A DNA stretch of 64,000 bases from Paraphaeosphaeria minitans (GCA_015832175.1 WJXW01000007.1:1364001-1428000), one strand, 5' to 3'; counted from the first letter of the stretch, positions 25,612 to 39,762 are shown. Made by a program: numbers and translations. Notes: generated by a model not told the origin, from the letters alone.

Positions 25612-26285
25612 CACCCCCTAGGTGATCGCTTAAAGCGGATCACCTATTGTAAGAAGTAATCTATAATCGTCTAAATCCTTCCTAAAGATCTTTAAAAAAC
25701 TATCTAAAGGCTGTTTAAAAATTAAAAAACTATTAAGAATTATTCTTCTAAATCTCCTTATCTTAAGAACAGCGATTCTATCACCCCCTACTTATTATAA
25801 TAGCAAAATAATCACTATTTATCTTTTAAATTATAAATCCTATTGTGAATTGTGTCTAGAATCTCTTCTTCTAGTGGGTTAGGAGCTCATAAGCGTGGCA
25901 TAAAGGCCTAAAGTATAAACACTTTTGTTCCACTACTCTTTTTGCTTACTTCCTATTAACTATAAAGTAATTTCCCCGCTCTTACTAGCTAGTAAGTATA
26001 ATAGGCAGGCGCGTTTTAATTAGAAAGGAGTAGTAGTAAGAGAAATAAGTAGTAAAAAGGGAGCGTATTTAGCGTTTAATAATTAGATAGGTAGTAGAGT
26101 ATATAAGCCCTTTACTAGCACTTAATCTTCTCTCTTTAATCTTTTACTTTTAACGCTTTAACCTCCTATCTAATTTAAGTCTACTAGTTTAAGCCTTTAA
26201 ATCCTGCTGCCTTATAGTAGGTTCTCTTCTTCTAATTATTACTTTACGCTCTTTTTATTATTTAGAGCTTTGCTAACTCTTTTAG

Positions 26286-27260
26286 ATGTCTAATAATCTA
26301 GCTAAAGCATACGCAGTAAAGGCTATAAAAGCTACTAAATAAAGCTCCTAATCCTCTTGCTAAGATCCTCCTACTCCTTCTACTCTACTAGCTCCTTCTA
26401 CCCTAGCTCTAGGCCCCTAGCAATCGCTTAGTGCTCTTAAATAAGTAAGCTACTTAGGCTGCTTAAAGAGAGCTCTAGTAGGAAAGAGTAATAGATACTA
26501 CTATAATAACGCTTTAAGCTTAAGTAGGCGCTACTATACCTACTTTACCTACTCTTACACTACTATATATAAAGTTATCCTATTACTTTAGCTAATTTTA
26601 CTAATTATTTCTATAGCTAGCTGTATATTTAGACTCTAGCTATAGATTTTATCTGCTATTAATTATTAGAGGGTGCTAATATAAGCTTTTATTTTAAGAT
26701 TCTTTTTAGGTTTAGCTAATACTTTTTATAGAAAAGGCTAATTACTAAGCTATGTAAGAGGGTTAAGGTAGCCTTATAAGGTTCTTTTTCTACTAGTAGT
26801 TAGGAGAAGTAAGCTTAGTACATAGCTACTATTCTACTCCCTCCCTTCTAGCTAATCCTTAGTAGAGGATAGGGTAATTACTCTCCTACTCTACTTATTA
26901 AAGAGTAGCGTAGTTGCAGCTAATACTCTAATTAAAATAGCTAGATAAGCGGCCTATTAGCTTTAAAGTAGAGTAGAGGCTAGGTAAGTGCTTCTCCTCC
27001 TATTAATTAAAGAAAGGGAGGCTAGGGTAAGCTATTACCTACTACTAATTAAAGGAGAGGTAGAGGAGGTGGATAGAGTAAGGAATTACCTACTATAGAG
27101 AGGAGGAGAGGAGAAAAATAGGGAGAATCTCCTACTACTAATTATAGAGGAGATTCTTATACCCCTGCAATTAAGTAGAGGAGGAAGAGGATCTATATAC
27201 TTATAGATAAGCTCTTTAATCTCTTCTTTCTCTAATTCCTATTCTTTCTCTAATCTTTTT
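26286..27260 (+). pseudogene. Decayed antisense ORF of Copia2 (ATG retained)
   Basis: Counterpart of 15,784-16,800 in Copia1, with an ATG start (MSNNLAKAYAVKAIKATK) and the same order: Ser/Leu/Pro-rich part, hydrophobic segment, 16-residue repeats. It carries one repeat unit fewer but keeps the frame. Only TAA/TAG stops interrupt it. The frame is conserved in two independent insertions, which supports an ancestral gene. Confidence 0.52.
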
Positions 27261-27389
27261 TTTTTTTTTCTTTTCTTATTTTCTAGCTCTAAATTAATAA
27301 TTCTAGGTAGTTAATAGATTAATTCTTTGCTTACCTACTCTTATTCTGTAATTATTATGCTTATATTTTATAGATTTAATAGCCTTTTA

Positions 27390-30300
27390 AATCTATTAAA
27401 CTGCTAATAAGTAAGAGCCTTTATAAGGCTATCTACTAGCATTTTGCTAGTTAGAAGATATTCTACTTAAAACAATTCTTTTATATACTCTTACTATAAC
27501 TATATATTCTAAATATCTATATAGCATAGTTAAGTAGTAATTCTTTTGTTCTTTCTAATTACTAAACGAATAGTTTAAAGATTATTATAATAGACCTTTT
27601 ATAAAGGTCCTAAATCTAGAGTAAGCTTAGTAAAGAATCTCTTAATTACTATAGCTTTTTTACTTATATATTTAAGCGCTAGAAGCTCTGCTTCTATTAT
27701 TAAAGTGGTAATTATATTCCATTAAGCTACTTTCTATAGGATAGCTCCTCTAAATAATAGGATAATATATCTATAAGAAGATCGCCGTAATATTAGATTA
27801 TTAGCGAATAAGGCATCTCTATATATTAGTAGATTAGGTCTATTATAGCCTCTGAAGACTATAGCCTGCTATCTAGTTTAATAGAGGTAAAGGATCACAT
27901 AATTAATAGCAGTAAAGTATTCTTTACTTAGATTTATTAGAAAGTGTAATAGCTTTAACACTGTAAAGGCTATATCTAGGCGTAGTATAATTACTATGTA
28001 GAGAGCTAATCCTATCTCTTCTTAAAAGAGCTTTATTTCTTAAGGAGTAGCTTCTCCTGTGCTTAGAATAAGATCTTCTACTAATAGAGGTGTAGGAGGG
28101 AAGCTCCTAGAGTTTAAAAGGTTAAACTTTTTTGTGATCTTATTAATGTAGGTATTATAGACTAGAGAAATTAATCTTACTTCTCTGTCTCTAATCACTT
28201 AAACACCTAGAAACCACTCTACTAGTCCTTTTAATTTAATTTTATATTTGTTTGTAATTTTCTTCTAAAAATCTAGGGCTTCTTTCTCTTTACTCTTATA
28301 ATAGAGAAGAAGAATTTTATTAATATAAAATAGAACAATAATACTTTAATTACTGTTAAAGAAAAGGCATAGCTCTTCTAGCGAAGCTAAGAGTCTATAA
28401 AATTAAAGTAATTCTGTAAATTCCTTATACTAAAGAAGTGGTAAATCTCTTAAGCTATATAAAGCTTAATTTAATCTTACACACTTTCCTAGCTTTTTAA
28501 AACTATTAAGTAATTTATAAGTTACTAAATTAGCGGCTATAATAAGAGCATTTAGAAACGCTCCTACTATATTAAATTATAAGATTTCTAGATCGAATTC
28601 CGCTGCTAGAGCTACAGCTAATTAGAAAGATCTTACTACTAGGGTAGTAGTATAGGTAGAGTAGAGAGTATTCTTTTTCTAAAGATCTTCTTTTACAATA
28701 ATTCGAGCTTTACACTTTTTAAAGTATCTATTTTAATTAAACTTATAGGTAAAGACCTATTTTAAAGGGAGTAGTCGCTCTAACACCTCTAATTATTTAA
28801 TCTCTGTCTAGGTACCTTTATCTTGCAAAGTTAAGATCTCCTTATAAGTGTTAAGGAGGAATAGCTTCCTATATAGATAATTATAAAGGTGTTTCTATAG
28901 GGTTGGCTCTAGTGTAAGCTTGTCTCTATAAGTCTAAGCTGTATATAACACTCTAGGCGCCTTTCTAAGCATAGAAGCGAATACTATTACATTTAGTGTA
29001 ATATAATCTTCTTACTTAGACTAGGCCTCTATTACTTCTAGTATAAATGTGTGCTCTAATATTGTATTAAGATTACTTTAAAAATAATTAGCGATTAGTG
29101 CATAACCACCTAGCTTCTACCTACCCCCTAGCTAATTATCCTAATTATTTTGCTTCCTTAATCTTTGTAATAGTAGATAGCAATTTATTAGTTAGTTAAT
29201 TTCTAGTGTTTTACTATAATTTCGCCTACTTATTTTACTTGCCTCTAGATAGATCTGCCTTCGCCTTTAGCGCGCTAGTAGGTTATCTACTTTATCTAGC
29301 GTGATTGAGTTATCTACGCTAGGTTAATTAGTAACCTAATTAGTTTCTACTAATAAATAGGGTATTAAATCCCTAGATTCTAGTAGGCTAGCTCTTCTAG
29401 TAGTGTTCTAGTGGCTGCTAGATAACTTTTAATCGCTTAATAGATTACCCCTAAAATTACCTGGCTCTAGTGTCTAATTAGGGGTTATAAGTCCTATACT
29501 TCCTTTCTTACTTAAGCGAATTCTTAGCTGCTAGCTAGCTAAGCCTATAGCTTGCTTAGTAGTAGGTACTTTAGGTTCCTAATTACTTAGCTAGCCTACT
29601 TTGCTTTTAATTACCTAAGGGTTACCTATAGGTCTAGTAGCGGTTCTTATATGCTTATTTATTTTAGGAAGAATATTAAGCGTGTCTTTATACGCTTCTT
29701 CTAGATTGTTTAGCTCTCCTTCTTAGAGCCTTTCTACTATTTTTAATACTTCTATCTTTAGAATAGATTATTCCTCTAATCCTTTATAGAATAAGGACTT
29801 ATTAAACCTTACGTTTTGTGTAGTAATCACCTAATTAAGCTAGAGAATCTATATTTAGTAGATATTAGAAGCTTTATAGCCTACTAGGTATCTAATATAG
29901 CCCTTAGGATTTACTTTAAATCCTCTTCTATCTTGCCTAGCTATACGCTCCTAATCTAAAGGGTAAGCTTAGTAGCTATAGGCGTAGATAGCACTCTAGT
30001 TTAGACGAAGATTGGCTGTCCTATATTATATTTTTACTAGTTTAAAATAACAAAAATATTGTCTAAACTAAACATCTAACGTTTTATTAGGTGATTAATA
30101 GCCTAATACTAGGCTAGGAATTATTTCTTAGAGCTAGTATGCCGCTTATATAATCTTAGGCTAGAGATTTAATAGTAGATTTACGCTTATTTATATTTTA
30201 ATTACTTTTATTATAAGCTCCTAGCCTACTCTTTCTGCAGCGCTATTAGGCTTATATATATAGAGCGGTAGTCTACTAATTATTATCCCTTCCTAATTAG

Positions 30301-31325
30301 CCTAAAATTTTTACTAGAATTTCCCTCTCTATAAAAGTATTACTGTATTATTGTCCTAGTAGATTTTTGTAATTTAAAGCTTATATTTTATATTAATAAG
30401 AGCTAAGAAATCCTACCACACTCTTATTATTTTAGAAAGCGTCTTTATTCTAAGATTAAAAACGTAAGGTTTCTTACTAAAATTTTCTTTAATTAGCAAA
30501 ACCTAGTTTTCTCTATTTTAAGTAGTGGGCATATTAAATAGATTCTAGGATAATAAGTAAAATAGCCTAGGTAATTATTCTCTAGGTTTTCTAGAGATTA
30601 CTTAGGTTACGTGTATAGTAGTATAGTGCTTACAATCCTTTCTTAACATTCTAGTAATCTTTACACCTTAGGCTGCAGTTACTAGAGCTTATAGGGCTCT
30701 ACTTCCTATATGCCCTGCTTAAAGGTGCTAGAGGTCTTTAGAATCTAATTTCTTAATATTAACCTAGGATAATGCTTTAGTAGTTACACTTATAATAGTT
30801 AGATAAGAGTAGATTAGCTTATATTATAGAAAAGTAAGGTTATACTTACATCTTAGGTTTACTAAGATAACGCTTTGTTCTAGACTTCTAATTCTAAAAG
30901 TGTAATCTAAACTAAGGTACTAAATCTTTACTTTCTTTAAAAGAGCTTCTAATATAATATTTACATAAAAGCCTTCTACTACTTTCACTCCTTAGAGTAG
31001 CAGATCTTTTATAAATCTCCTATTTTTTCTATGCAAAGCGTTCTTAATTAGTCTATTACTAATTCCTAAGATTAGGAGGCTTTGTGTACCTACCTCTACA
31101 CTCTTGTTTAATAATTAAAACGTCCTAGGAATAAGTCTTTTATAATTGTTAACTAGGTAAACTGCTATAGCACTGTCTAGTATTATACATTCTAATAGAG
31201 GATAAGCGTTAGAATATAGAGTAGAGTAGACACCTAATGCTCTATTGTCTATAGGCAGATTAAATAGGTTTAGTAGAGTAGCAGCAATACTACTAGAATA
31301 CTTAATAGTCTTAGTAGAGGATTAT
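27390..31325 (-). pseudogene. Copia2 pol, RIP-broken
   Basis: Minus strand: GAG-pre-integrase (about 30,640-30,760), integrase core (about 29,800-30,600), RT (about 27,950-28,950, catalytic region near 28,310-28,345), RNase H (about 27,400-27,900). Closely parallels Copia1. Interrupted at 31331 by G3, upstream of pre-integrase. Confidence 0.78.
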
Positions 31326-31330
31326 TTCTT

Positions 31331-31786
31331 TATTAAATCTAAGAGGGTAGCTAGTCCTAAAGGGTTAAGGTTGGTTCTTAGGCAGGAGTACTTATAGAAG
31401 GTAGAAGGTCTTATTAATATAATAGTATCTTATAAAGTGTAATAAGTTAATAATTTAGTCTGCTAGAATCTAAATAATAGATTAATAAACAGATTAAATA
31501 TAAGTATAAGAAGCCTATTCTCGCGTTTCTATATACTAAGTAGTCCCATACTTCCTAGAATCCCATATGTCCTAGAGTCCTATATGTCCTAGAGTCCTAT
31601 ATGTTCTAGAGTCCTGTGCGGGCGAGTCCTACGCGTCCTAGAGTTCCTGTATAGGTAAGGCCCGTGCGGTCCTTAGGACCCTTAGGACCTATAACTTATT
31701 ATTTAACTACTTAGTTAGCTAACTCTAGTAGACTAGTAGTCTAATAAGCTTACGCCCTACTACTTATACGTAGCTAGATCCTAATA
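31331..31786 (-). repeat. 3' LTR of G3 (type B)
   Basis: 456 bp, TATTAAATCTAAGAGGG to GATCCTAATA. The U3 part contains about five 17-bp tandem units around TCCTAGAGTCCTATATG (31,550-31,640). Confidence 0.93.
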
Positions 31787-31879
31787 TTATCCTCCCTCTC
31801 TAAGCTTAATATCCTTATAAGTTAACTACCTATAAAGTTATTATCTTGTTCTATTTAATATTGCTATAGTTAAGCTAAT

Positions 31880-32430
31880 TATCTTAAGAAAAACCACGTT
31901 TTTATAATAGTTGCCTATTTATACTGCGCTAAGAAGAAATATACTTTTTATCTTTTTTCTTTACACTTTTAGTATACTAACTATATTAGGTAGGGAAACT
32001 AGAAGTGTAAGCCTAAGAAGATCTCTTTACTAGATTATTTCAAAATAGATGCTAAAATAGAGAGGTTAGAGAAGTTAGAGGCTAAAAAGCAGATAAAGCT
32101 CTATGTTAAGGAAGAGCTAGCTAAAGTAGCTCTCTTTTACGCCTATTAGGCGTAAGAGAAGATAGCGCGTTTACGTAATTAGTAAAAGAAATTACGTTAG
32201 AAAGAATAAGAATTGTTTAATTATAGTATAAGTACTATAAATAAGTTAGAAGCGCTTAAAGCGCAAGAGGAGTTAGCGTAGGCTACTATATTAATAAATC
32301 CTAACGTGCTGTTAGGCGCTAAGGTAATTAACTAGTCTATTTTATAGGCTAGCCCTTATACTAGTAGTAATTCCTAGGTGCGTCCTAGTTGTCTCTTTAT
32401 AATTTCTAGTGTTTAATTGTAGAAGTCGTT
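31880..32430 (+). pseudogene. Decayed antisense ORF of G3 (type B: Cys cluster plus coiled coil)
   Basis: Opposite to gag-pol. Readable features are CAKKK near 31,930, a second cluster around TNYIRQGNQKCKP (about 31,980-32,020), then a charged coiled-coil stretch (KIERLEKLEAKKQIKLYVKE, AQEKIARLR), and a tail with NPNVLLGAKVIN. The sequence is unrelated by eye to the type A ORF in G0/G1 but has the same layout. Stops are TAA/TAG only. Confidence 0.5.
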
Positions 32431-32439
32431 TATCTATTA

Positions 32440-35400
32440 TTAATAGTTAGATAGGTTTTCCTTAAGTTCCTATATGTTTTTACTAGACAAATACCCTTTC
32501 TATTTAATAAGGTATTCTTTAGTGTTTACATACGTGTTATGTACTTATAGGATTTATTCTACTTTAAACTTAGTTTCTTCCTAAGCTTAGTAACAAAAGG
32601 TAGTTTTAACTAGTGTATTAGGGTCTGCTAGTTCTAGTAGTAATATATAGAATACTAGGTGTATCTTTGTATCTGGTAGTAGTTCTAACTTATAGTTTAC
32701 TAGTAATATTTGCTTAGAAATATAAAATAGTCTAACCTTCATATAATCTAGTTTCTTATATTTCTTTTTCTAAGTTTAAAGATTCTTTGTAAGTAGATAT
32801 GCTTTATCCCCCTTCTTTAGCTAAGGTGCTATTTTTTATTTTTAATTTTAGTATGAAATTAATTGCTACTAAGCTGTCTTAAGATTCTCTTAGAGTTATT
32901 AGTGTATTTTCTTTATATTTTCTACTATATCTATAGCTTCTTTTACTTTAATTATTATAGGAAATTATTAATTAAAGAGATATAGGTGTCTTCTATAGTT
33001 TATATAAAATAGTGTATGTCCTAATACTACTAATACTTTGTTATTATAGGCTAACTGTGCTATAGGTAGTAATAAAATCTAGTTATTCTTCTAACTATTA
33101 CAGTAGATGCGTAGGTACGTTTCTATAGTTTAGTTTATACGTTCTATCTATCTGTCTATTTGTAGATAGTAAGCTGTTAATAGCTTTTGTTTTGTTCTAA
33201 GTAGTGCTATGAGCGTTATCTAATAATTTAATGTAAAGAGCTTGTCTCTATTACTAATAATTATTTTTAGGATTCTGTGGTGTCTAATTAGTTAGTCTAC
33301 AATAAAAAAAGCGAGTTCCTTTGCTGTTATTTTTTTAAGATATAGAATAAGGTTAATATACTTAGTTAGTTAATAAACTATTACTAGTATACTATTGTAT
33401 TTAATTCCTGTTATTAGATTCTTAGAGTTTAGAATTCCTATAATAAAATCTATAGTAATATCTTCTTATAGTGCTGTTAGTATTCTAATTGCTTACATCT
33501 CTCTATATTTAAGATATATACTATATTTGTTTCTCTAGTATTCTGCACATTTGCGGATATAAGTTATTACAGCTTCCTTAATTCTTTTAAAGGTGTAATT
33601 CTTTTAGATAAGTTCTATTGTCTTTGTGATGCCTAGGTGTCTATATATAGGGTTATTATAGTATTGTTAAATAATCTTAGTCTGTAGATGTTCTATAACT
33701 TCTTAGTTAATAACTAAAAGTTAATTTAGTTCTACTGTTAGCTCTAGAGATCTATCTTTAGCCTTATAAAGGATTGCGGAGAAGGTTTTTACCTTTTCTC
33801 CTACTAGATTACTTTATTAGCTAAGAGCGTCTACTCTGCCATTTTCTTTTCTAGCTACATAGATAATTTTAAACTTATACTGCCTAGTGGTTTACAACTA
33901 TCTTTATTATTATAGCGTAAGTTCTTTTATTATTATAAACCTTAGAAGGTTCTTATAATCTATATAGATTTCTAGCGTTAAGTAACTAAGCGCGTAGATT
34001 CTCTAGTGCTTTAAGGCTTTAATAATAGCGTAGAGTTCTTTATTATATACATTATATCGTGTTTTAGCGTTATTAAATTTGCATAAGTAATAGGTAATTA
34101 GGTGCTATTTACTATTACATTCTTATTTAGCGTAGGCGCCTAGCGTAAGATCGCTAGCGTCTGTTTTAAAGCGCAGTAGTTTATCACTTCTAAAATAAAT
34201 AAGGATAGGTTCTATAATATATGCTGTCTTAAGGAGTTAGAATAATATTCTATACTTATTTATTTATTTAAAGGGTACGTCCTTCTTTATAAGATTTATT
34301 AAAGGTATTGTAACCTTTGTGTAATCTTAGATGAATTATTAGTTAAATCCATGAAATTCTAAGAATTCTTAGATATTCTTAGCTGTCTTTAGTATTAGCT
34401 AGTTCTTAATACATTTAACTTTACTTAGTGCTATCTTAATTCCTTCTATAGTAATAATGTGTCCTAGGAATTTAAGTTATTTAACGTTAAACTTACATTT
34501 CTTAAGTTTAATATAAAGGCATACTTTATTTAGTGCCTCTAGTACTATCTATACATGCTTAGTGTGGTCTAATTTGTTTTTAGAAAAAACGAGAATATTG
34601 TCTATATATGCAATAACAAATATGTCTAGATATTTATAAAGTACGTTATTAATAAGTGCTATAAAAGCTGCTGGTGCATTTGTGAGTCTAAATGGCATAA
34701 CTTTATACTTAAATAGTGTAATTAAAACGCTGTTTCCTATTCTTTACCTTTTTTAATTTATATAAGGTGGTAACTATCTCTTAGATCTATTATTATAAAT
34801 ATCTTAGCTTGAGATAGTTAATCTTGTAACTCTATAATATTTAGTAGTAGATATTAGTTCTTTATTGTTATGTTATTAAGTTATTAGTAATTAACGTATA
34901 GTCTGTCTAATCTATCCTTTTTCTTAATAAATATAAAAGGGCTTACTACTAGTAACTTTAATAGTTGTATATATTCTTTCTTAAGGTTTGTCTTAATGAA
35001 ATTACGTTCCTTAAGGAGTTTTTCTCCTATCTTACTATATAGTAGTCTAAAGGGTGGCGTCTTCCCTTCTTCTAGGTCTATTGTAAGATCCTAGGGTTAA
35101 TGTTCTAGTAGGTTTGCTTTTCCTTCCTTTTCTATAAATATGTGTATTTATTTCCTATACTCTCTTAGTAAGGTAAGGGGTGTGCTATTATTCTCCTTTT
35201 TACACTTTTTAACCTAGTAGTTTCTGCTAGCGTCTACTAAGGTGTGCTTTTGTTTTTTAACTATCTATTATAGTATTATATTGTTAATAACTCCCTTATC
35301 TACTATTATTTTTAGTTAATGCGTAGGCTTTACTTATAATACATAATTGTAGCGTTTAAATAATATTTTCTTTGTATTCTAGTTAATCTACAGGTTATGT

Positions 35401-37600
35401 ATTATTAACTAAGGTAATTCTAAGACTAACTTATGCTTAGATTCTAGTAAGATATCTAAGGTAAGTTTCTCTCTATGTCCTTAGACTATTATTGTGGTAG
35501 TAACCTTCTAGTATATTTAAAGTGTCTTGGGTATTAGGGATTTATTTATAATATAGATAATATAAGGTACTTCTTTCTCTAATATTATAAGTCCTGCTTG
35601 TCTTGCTATCTAATAAGATATAAAGTTCCTTTCTACTCCTAAGTCTATAAGAGCTTAAGCCTATATTCCTTTAAGCTATACTAGTAGCTTAACTAATACT
35701 ATACTTACTATAGCATTTAATTTAATAAAGGCGTTTTCTTATCTAAGTTTAGGCCTAAAAACGACATCTATTTGTATAGGTTATAGTTAAGTTCTAGTGC
35801 CTAGTATACGTTTTTAAGTATCTACTTCTATTGTTATTCTTAAGTATATAGCTTATATAGATTATCTTCTTCTTCTTCCCGTAAGGATGTTCTTCTATTT
35901 TTCCTCCTATAGTCTTTACTATTCCTGTATACTAGTTAAATTAGTAGCTCTATTATTACTTCTTATATAGGGTAGTTTATAAAGCTGTCTAAATGTTTGG
36001 CTATATAGTGGTATTTGTAGTCTTAGTTTTGACACGTATACTAGTACAGTTGTATATAGTCTCTATTAATAAGTATATTATAGTATTTATTGCCCTTTGG
36101 TGTAAGGTAAGAAAAGTATTTTACTTATTATTTATTCTAGAGGTGTTTGTTGTAAGCTATAATTAAGCAGTCTGTCTATATTTATCTATAGCGTAGTTTC
36201 CTTCTAGGTTATCTCTTATTCTCTTCTTTCTCCGCCTTATATTATGCGTATGTTAGTTCTTCGCAATGCGTCTACATATAGAATTAGTATATAGAATTTT
36301 AGTGGTCTAGGTAGTACTTTAGTTTATAGTCTAATTCCTTATTTTTGTAGGGTTGCATTCTTTTTAGTGCCTAGTGGGGTTCTATATAGTCCTAAACATT
36401 TAGTTTATACTTAGGTAATATAGGGTTGTCTTCTTCCTGCCTACTTTGTAGGTAAGGAGTAGGAGATCTTAGTATCTCTTCTACGTTTTCTGTGTTATAG
36501 TATACGTTAGAGTTGTCTTTTAGATCTTTATATAATTGTAAGTTAGGTAAATCTAATTACTTACTTTATTCTGGCGTAACGCGTTAGTAACTAAATATAT
36601 ATTATAATAACCTCTTATTCCTTATTAGGTTCTTAGTCCTTAATAGTTAGTATATTTAACTTAGTTTAATAGACTTTGTTCTTTAATCTATAGTTCCTAG
36701 CTATATAGCCTAGTTTGCTATATGTAAAGCATTTATGGGTCTTAGTTATTAGTTATTAACTTTTATTAGAGACGTGTTTATTAGGCTACTTAGGGCCTAT
36801 TCTTTCTTCTTTTCCTTTGCCTAAGTAGTTAAACTAGACATCTTCTATTAGTTTATATCTCTAGTAGTTCCTTAGCTATTACTTTTAGATAATTCTAATA
36901 GGGTTCTTATAAACCACTTTTGCTAGTTGTCTAAAGCTTATTACTCTAGGGTTTTAGTAGAGCTCCTATTGTAGTGAAAACTACTCTTTGTTAATTCTAA
37001 TAGTTTCTTTATATAGTTTTTTAAGGTTAGCAATTTGTGCACTACTACGTAGGAGTTCCTTATATAGTTTCTATTTAAGTCCTTATTTATATATGTCCTA
37101 AAGAGATTTATTGTCCTAGTTAAGTTATACAGCGTATCTGTAAAACTTAGCTATATACTTAGCTACTAATTATTTCTAAGTTATAGTCTAAATCTTTACC
37201 TTTGTAATAGAGTCCTTATTAGCGATCTTAAAGAGTTATTTAAGGCATTTCTTAAAGTTATTATAATTCTTAATAATATTAACTATATTAGCGTACTTGT
37301 TTGCATAATTGTTATTATTATTATTGTAGTCTATTCCTAGGTACTTTTTAAGGTAGAGATAGATCTATAATCCTGTATCTCTTCGCATATATATTGCTGC
37401 GAAGATAATTTTCTTCTTATTTTTAAAGGGTTTGTCTAAGTTAAAGAAGTAGAGGTCTAACTAGAGAATCTAAACGTTAGTTTAAGATTATTTACTAAAG
37501 TAGAGATTAGGTTTATACGCCTTACTACTATCCTTTATAGAAGTAATTTTAGTAGCACCTAAAGCTATAGAAGAGGTAGGAGTTTATAAAGTACTTATAT
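32440..37600 (-). pseudogene. G3 gag-pol, RIP-broken
   Basis: Minus-strand polyprotein, right to left: gag (about 36,300-37,600; zinc knuckle near 36,700), protease (about 35,400-35,700), RT with YIDDILVF at about 34,575-34,615, RNase H (about 33,880-34,250), integrase (about 32,880-33,770), chromodomain (about 32,450-32,620). Many TAA/TAG stops. Confidence 0.8.
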
Positions 37601-37615
37601 TAAGGGTGTTTAAGA

Positions 37616-38071
37616 TATTAAATCTAAGAGGGTAGCTAGTCCTAAAGGGTTAAGGTTAGTTCTTAGGTAAGAGTACTTATAGAAGGTAGAAGGTCTTATT
37701 AATATAATAGTATCTTACAAAGTGTAATAAGTTAATAATTTAGTCTACTAGAATCTAAACAATAGATTAATAAATAAATTAAATATAAGTATAAGAAGCC
37801 TATTCTTGCGTTCCTATATACTAAGTAGTCTTACACTTCCTAGAATCCTATATATCCTAGAGTCCTATATGTCCTAGAGTTCCATATGTCCCAGAGTCCT
37901 ATGCGGGTGAGTTCTACGCATCCTAGAGTTCCTGTATAGGCGAGGCCTATGTGGTCCTTAGGACCCTTAAGACCTGTAACTTATTATCTAACTACTTAGT
38001 TAGCTAACTCTAGCGGACTAGTAGTCTAATAAGCTTACGCCCTACTGCTCGCGCGCGGCTAGATCCTAATA
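37616..38071 (-). repeat. 5' LTR of G3 (type B)
   Basis: 456 bp, partner of 31331-31786, differing mostly by transitions. Confidence 0.93.
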
Positions 38072-38076
38072 TTCTT

Positions 38077-39276
38077 ATTCTATCCTGTCTTCGTAATCGC
38101 ATCACGAAGGTTTAACCACTTAGACTACTTAAGTTAATTAACAATCTCTAATTTTTCTTTATTAGTGAGATTAAATAATAATGTTCTATTCTAGGGTGAT
38201 CTAGCTATCGCGGTTTAAAGTCTTTGGCACTCCATTAGTTTCCACCTATAAGTATAGGGCTTATAGGGACAGTTTGGTTGTTTCTTTGTCTAATTAGACA
38301 AACTAGAACTATTAGAGTTAGTAGATTATTTTAATAATCTATTAAAAGTGGCGAATACCCCACTTATTTTATTAGAACTAGATTAGATTAAATACTCCTA
38401 GATAAGCGCTAAAAATACCTTCCCTAGATCGTCTAGCGTAATCTAATTCTATTCTAGCGTCTTATCCTAGATTAGCTGTTAGTTTATTAATTAGGCCTAA
38501 TCTAGTGCTATACGCGCAGCGATTACATCTAGGAAATCTTAGGTAGTAAGCGGTCCGCTAATTTTGCTAATTAAGTAGGTCTTTACTTTTTAATAGAGGA
38601 GCTACTACTCTTTAAACCAGGTCTTAGGACTTTGTCTTACCTACTTAGCCTTCTTAAGATAAGCGTAGTATAAAGCTTAAATATTATTCTATATAGCTCT
38701 TTTATTTAGTGCCAGATCTTCCTTTAAGAGTTAAATTAGGGACTAAAGCGTAGTATAGCGTGTATTAACTAGAGTAATTATAGTAGAAGTAAGTAGATTA
38801 GGCGATACTGTAGCGTTTACCTAAGTCTAGAGATTCTATATCTTAGTATAGTCTACTTACTAGTCTAAAACTACTACTCTATATTCTGCTATTTATAAAA
38901 GAAAGCTCTTCTTATCTATTTTATACTTAGTAAGCTCTGCTTTGTATAATTAAATACTCGCTACAGAGGCTGTATCTATAATTAGTAATAGTTTCTATAG
39001 GAGCGGAGGTTATTCTAGCTTTACGTAATTAATTACTAGAGCGTTAATCGCCTCTAGGTTAATTTAGTTCTAGATTCTTTTTAAGTTTACTTAGAATTAA
39101 AACTAGATAAACTAGTAGGGCTAGCTAGCGCGATTAATAAGCTATACTTCTACTATTTTAATAATTTTTGTGATTAGAAATAGAGGGGTTGTATTATAAA
39201 GAGGTTCTAAATAGAGTGTTGTATAATAATTTAAGCGTTGCTAAGTAGGTAAAAAGAATTGTCCTACGTTCTAAGC
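38077..39276 (-). pseudogene. Copia2 gag and 5' part of pol
   Basis: Resumes Copia2 after the G3 TSD and aligns with 20,875-22,076 of Copia1. Translation starts beside the primer site at 39277-39290. Stops are dense; only gag-like spacing is visible and no strong motif. Confidence 0.6.
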
Positions 39277-39290
39277 GCTGGGCTTATAAC

Positions 39291-39485
39291 TGTTGTGGTA
39301 AAAAGGGCTTAAACTATTATAGGATATTTAGGACCAGAGTTGTAAAGAATACAAATAGCTAATTGTAGAAAAGGATGCCAAAAGGGCAGACTATATACAA
39401 AAGAAACAAGCCTCTTGGCAAGAATCCTGTGATATAAATTAGTAGATCCAGAAAGTATCACGGAAGTGAGTGTTTTACTTTAACA
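39291..39485 (-). repeat. 5' LTR of Copia2
   Basis: 195 bp, TGTTGTGG to TTTAACA, followed by TSD CCAGT. Confidence 0.93.
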
Positions 39486-39762
39486 CCAGTTCTTAATATA
39501 TTTAATTTTACTTAGTGCTATCTTAATTCCTTCTATAGTAATAATATATCCTAGGAATTTAAGTTATTTAACATTAAACTTATATTTCTTAAGTTTAATA
39601 TAAAGGCATACTTCATTTAGTGCTTCTAATAATATCTATACATACTTAGTGTGGTTAGATTTGTTTTTAGAAAAGACGAGGATATCGTCCATATACGCGA
39701 TAACAAATATGTCTAGATATTCGCGAAGTACGTTATTAATAAGTGCTATAAAAGCTACTAGT
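39486..39762 (-). pseudogene. G0 RT fragment with catalytic motif
   Basis: A 277-bp strip of G0 between Copia2 and G4. The RT catalytic segment (about 39,670-39,710) reads YMDDILVF intact. It keeps more CpG and CpA than the matching parts of G1 and G3. Confidence 0.75.

Larger units (their letters stand above)
31331..38071 (-). mobile_element. G3: Ty3/gypsy chromovirus, complete but RIP-dead
   Basis: 6,741 bp, LTRs 31331-31786 and 37616-38071 (456 bp each), TSD TTCTT (31326-31330, 38072-38076). Same family as G0, G1 and G4, with type B LTRs. It lies inside Copia2 and is one of the youngest insertions. Confidence 0.95.
25417..39485 (-). mobile_element. Copia2: Ty1/copia retrotransposon, interrupted by G3
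   Basis: Same family as Copia1. LTRs 25417-25611 and 39291-39485 (195 bp each), TSD CCAGT (25412-25416 and 39486-39490). Own sequence is about 7.3 kb without G3 (31331-38071). It landed in the RT region of G0. Confidence 0.94.
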
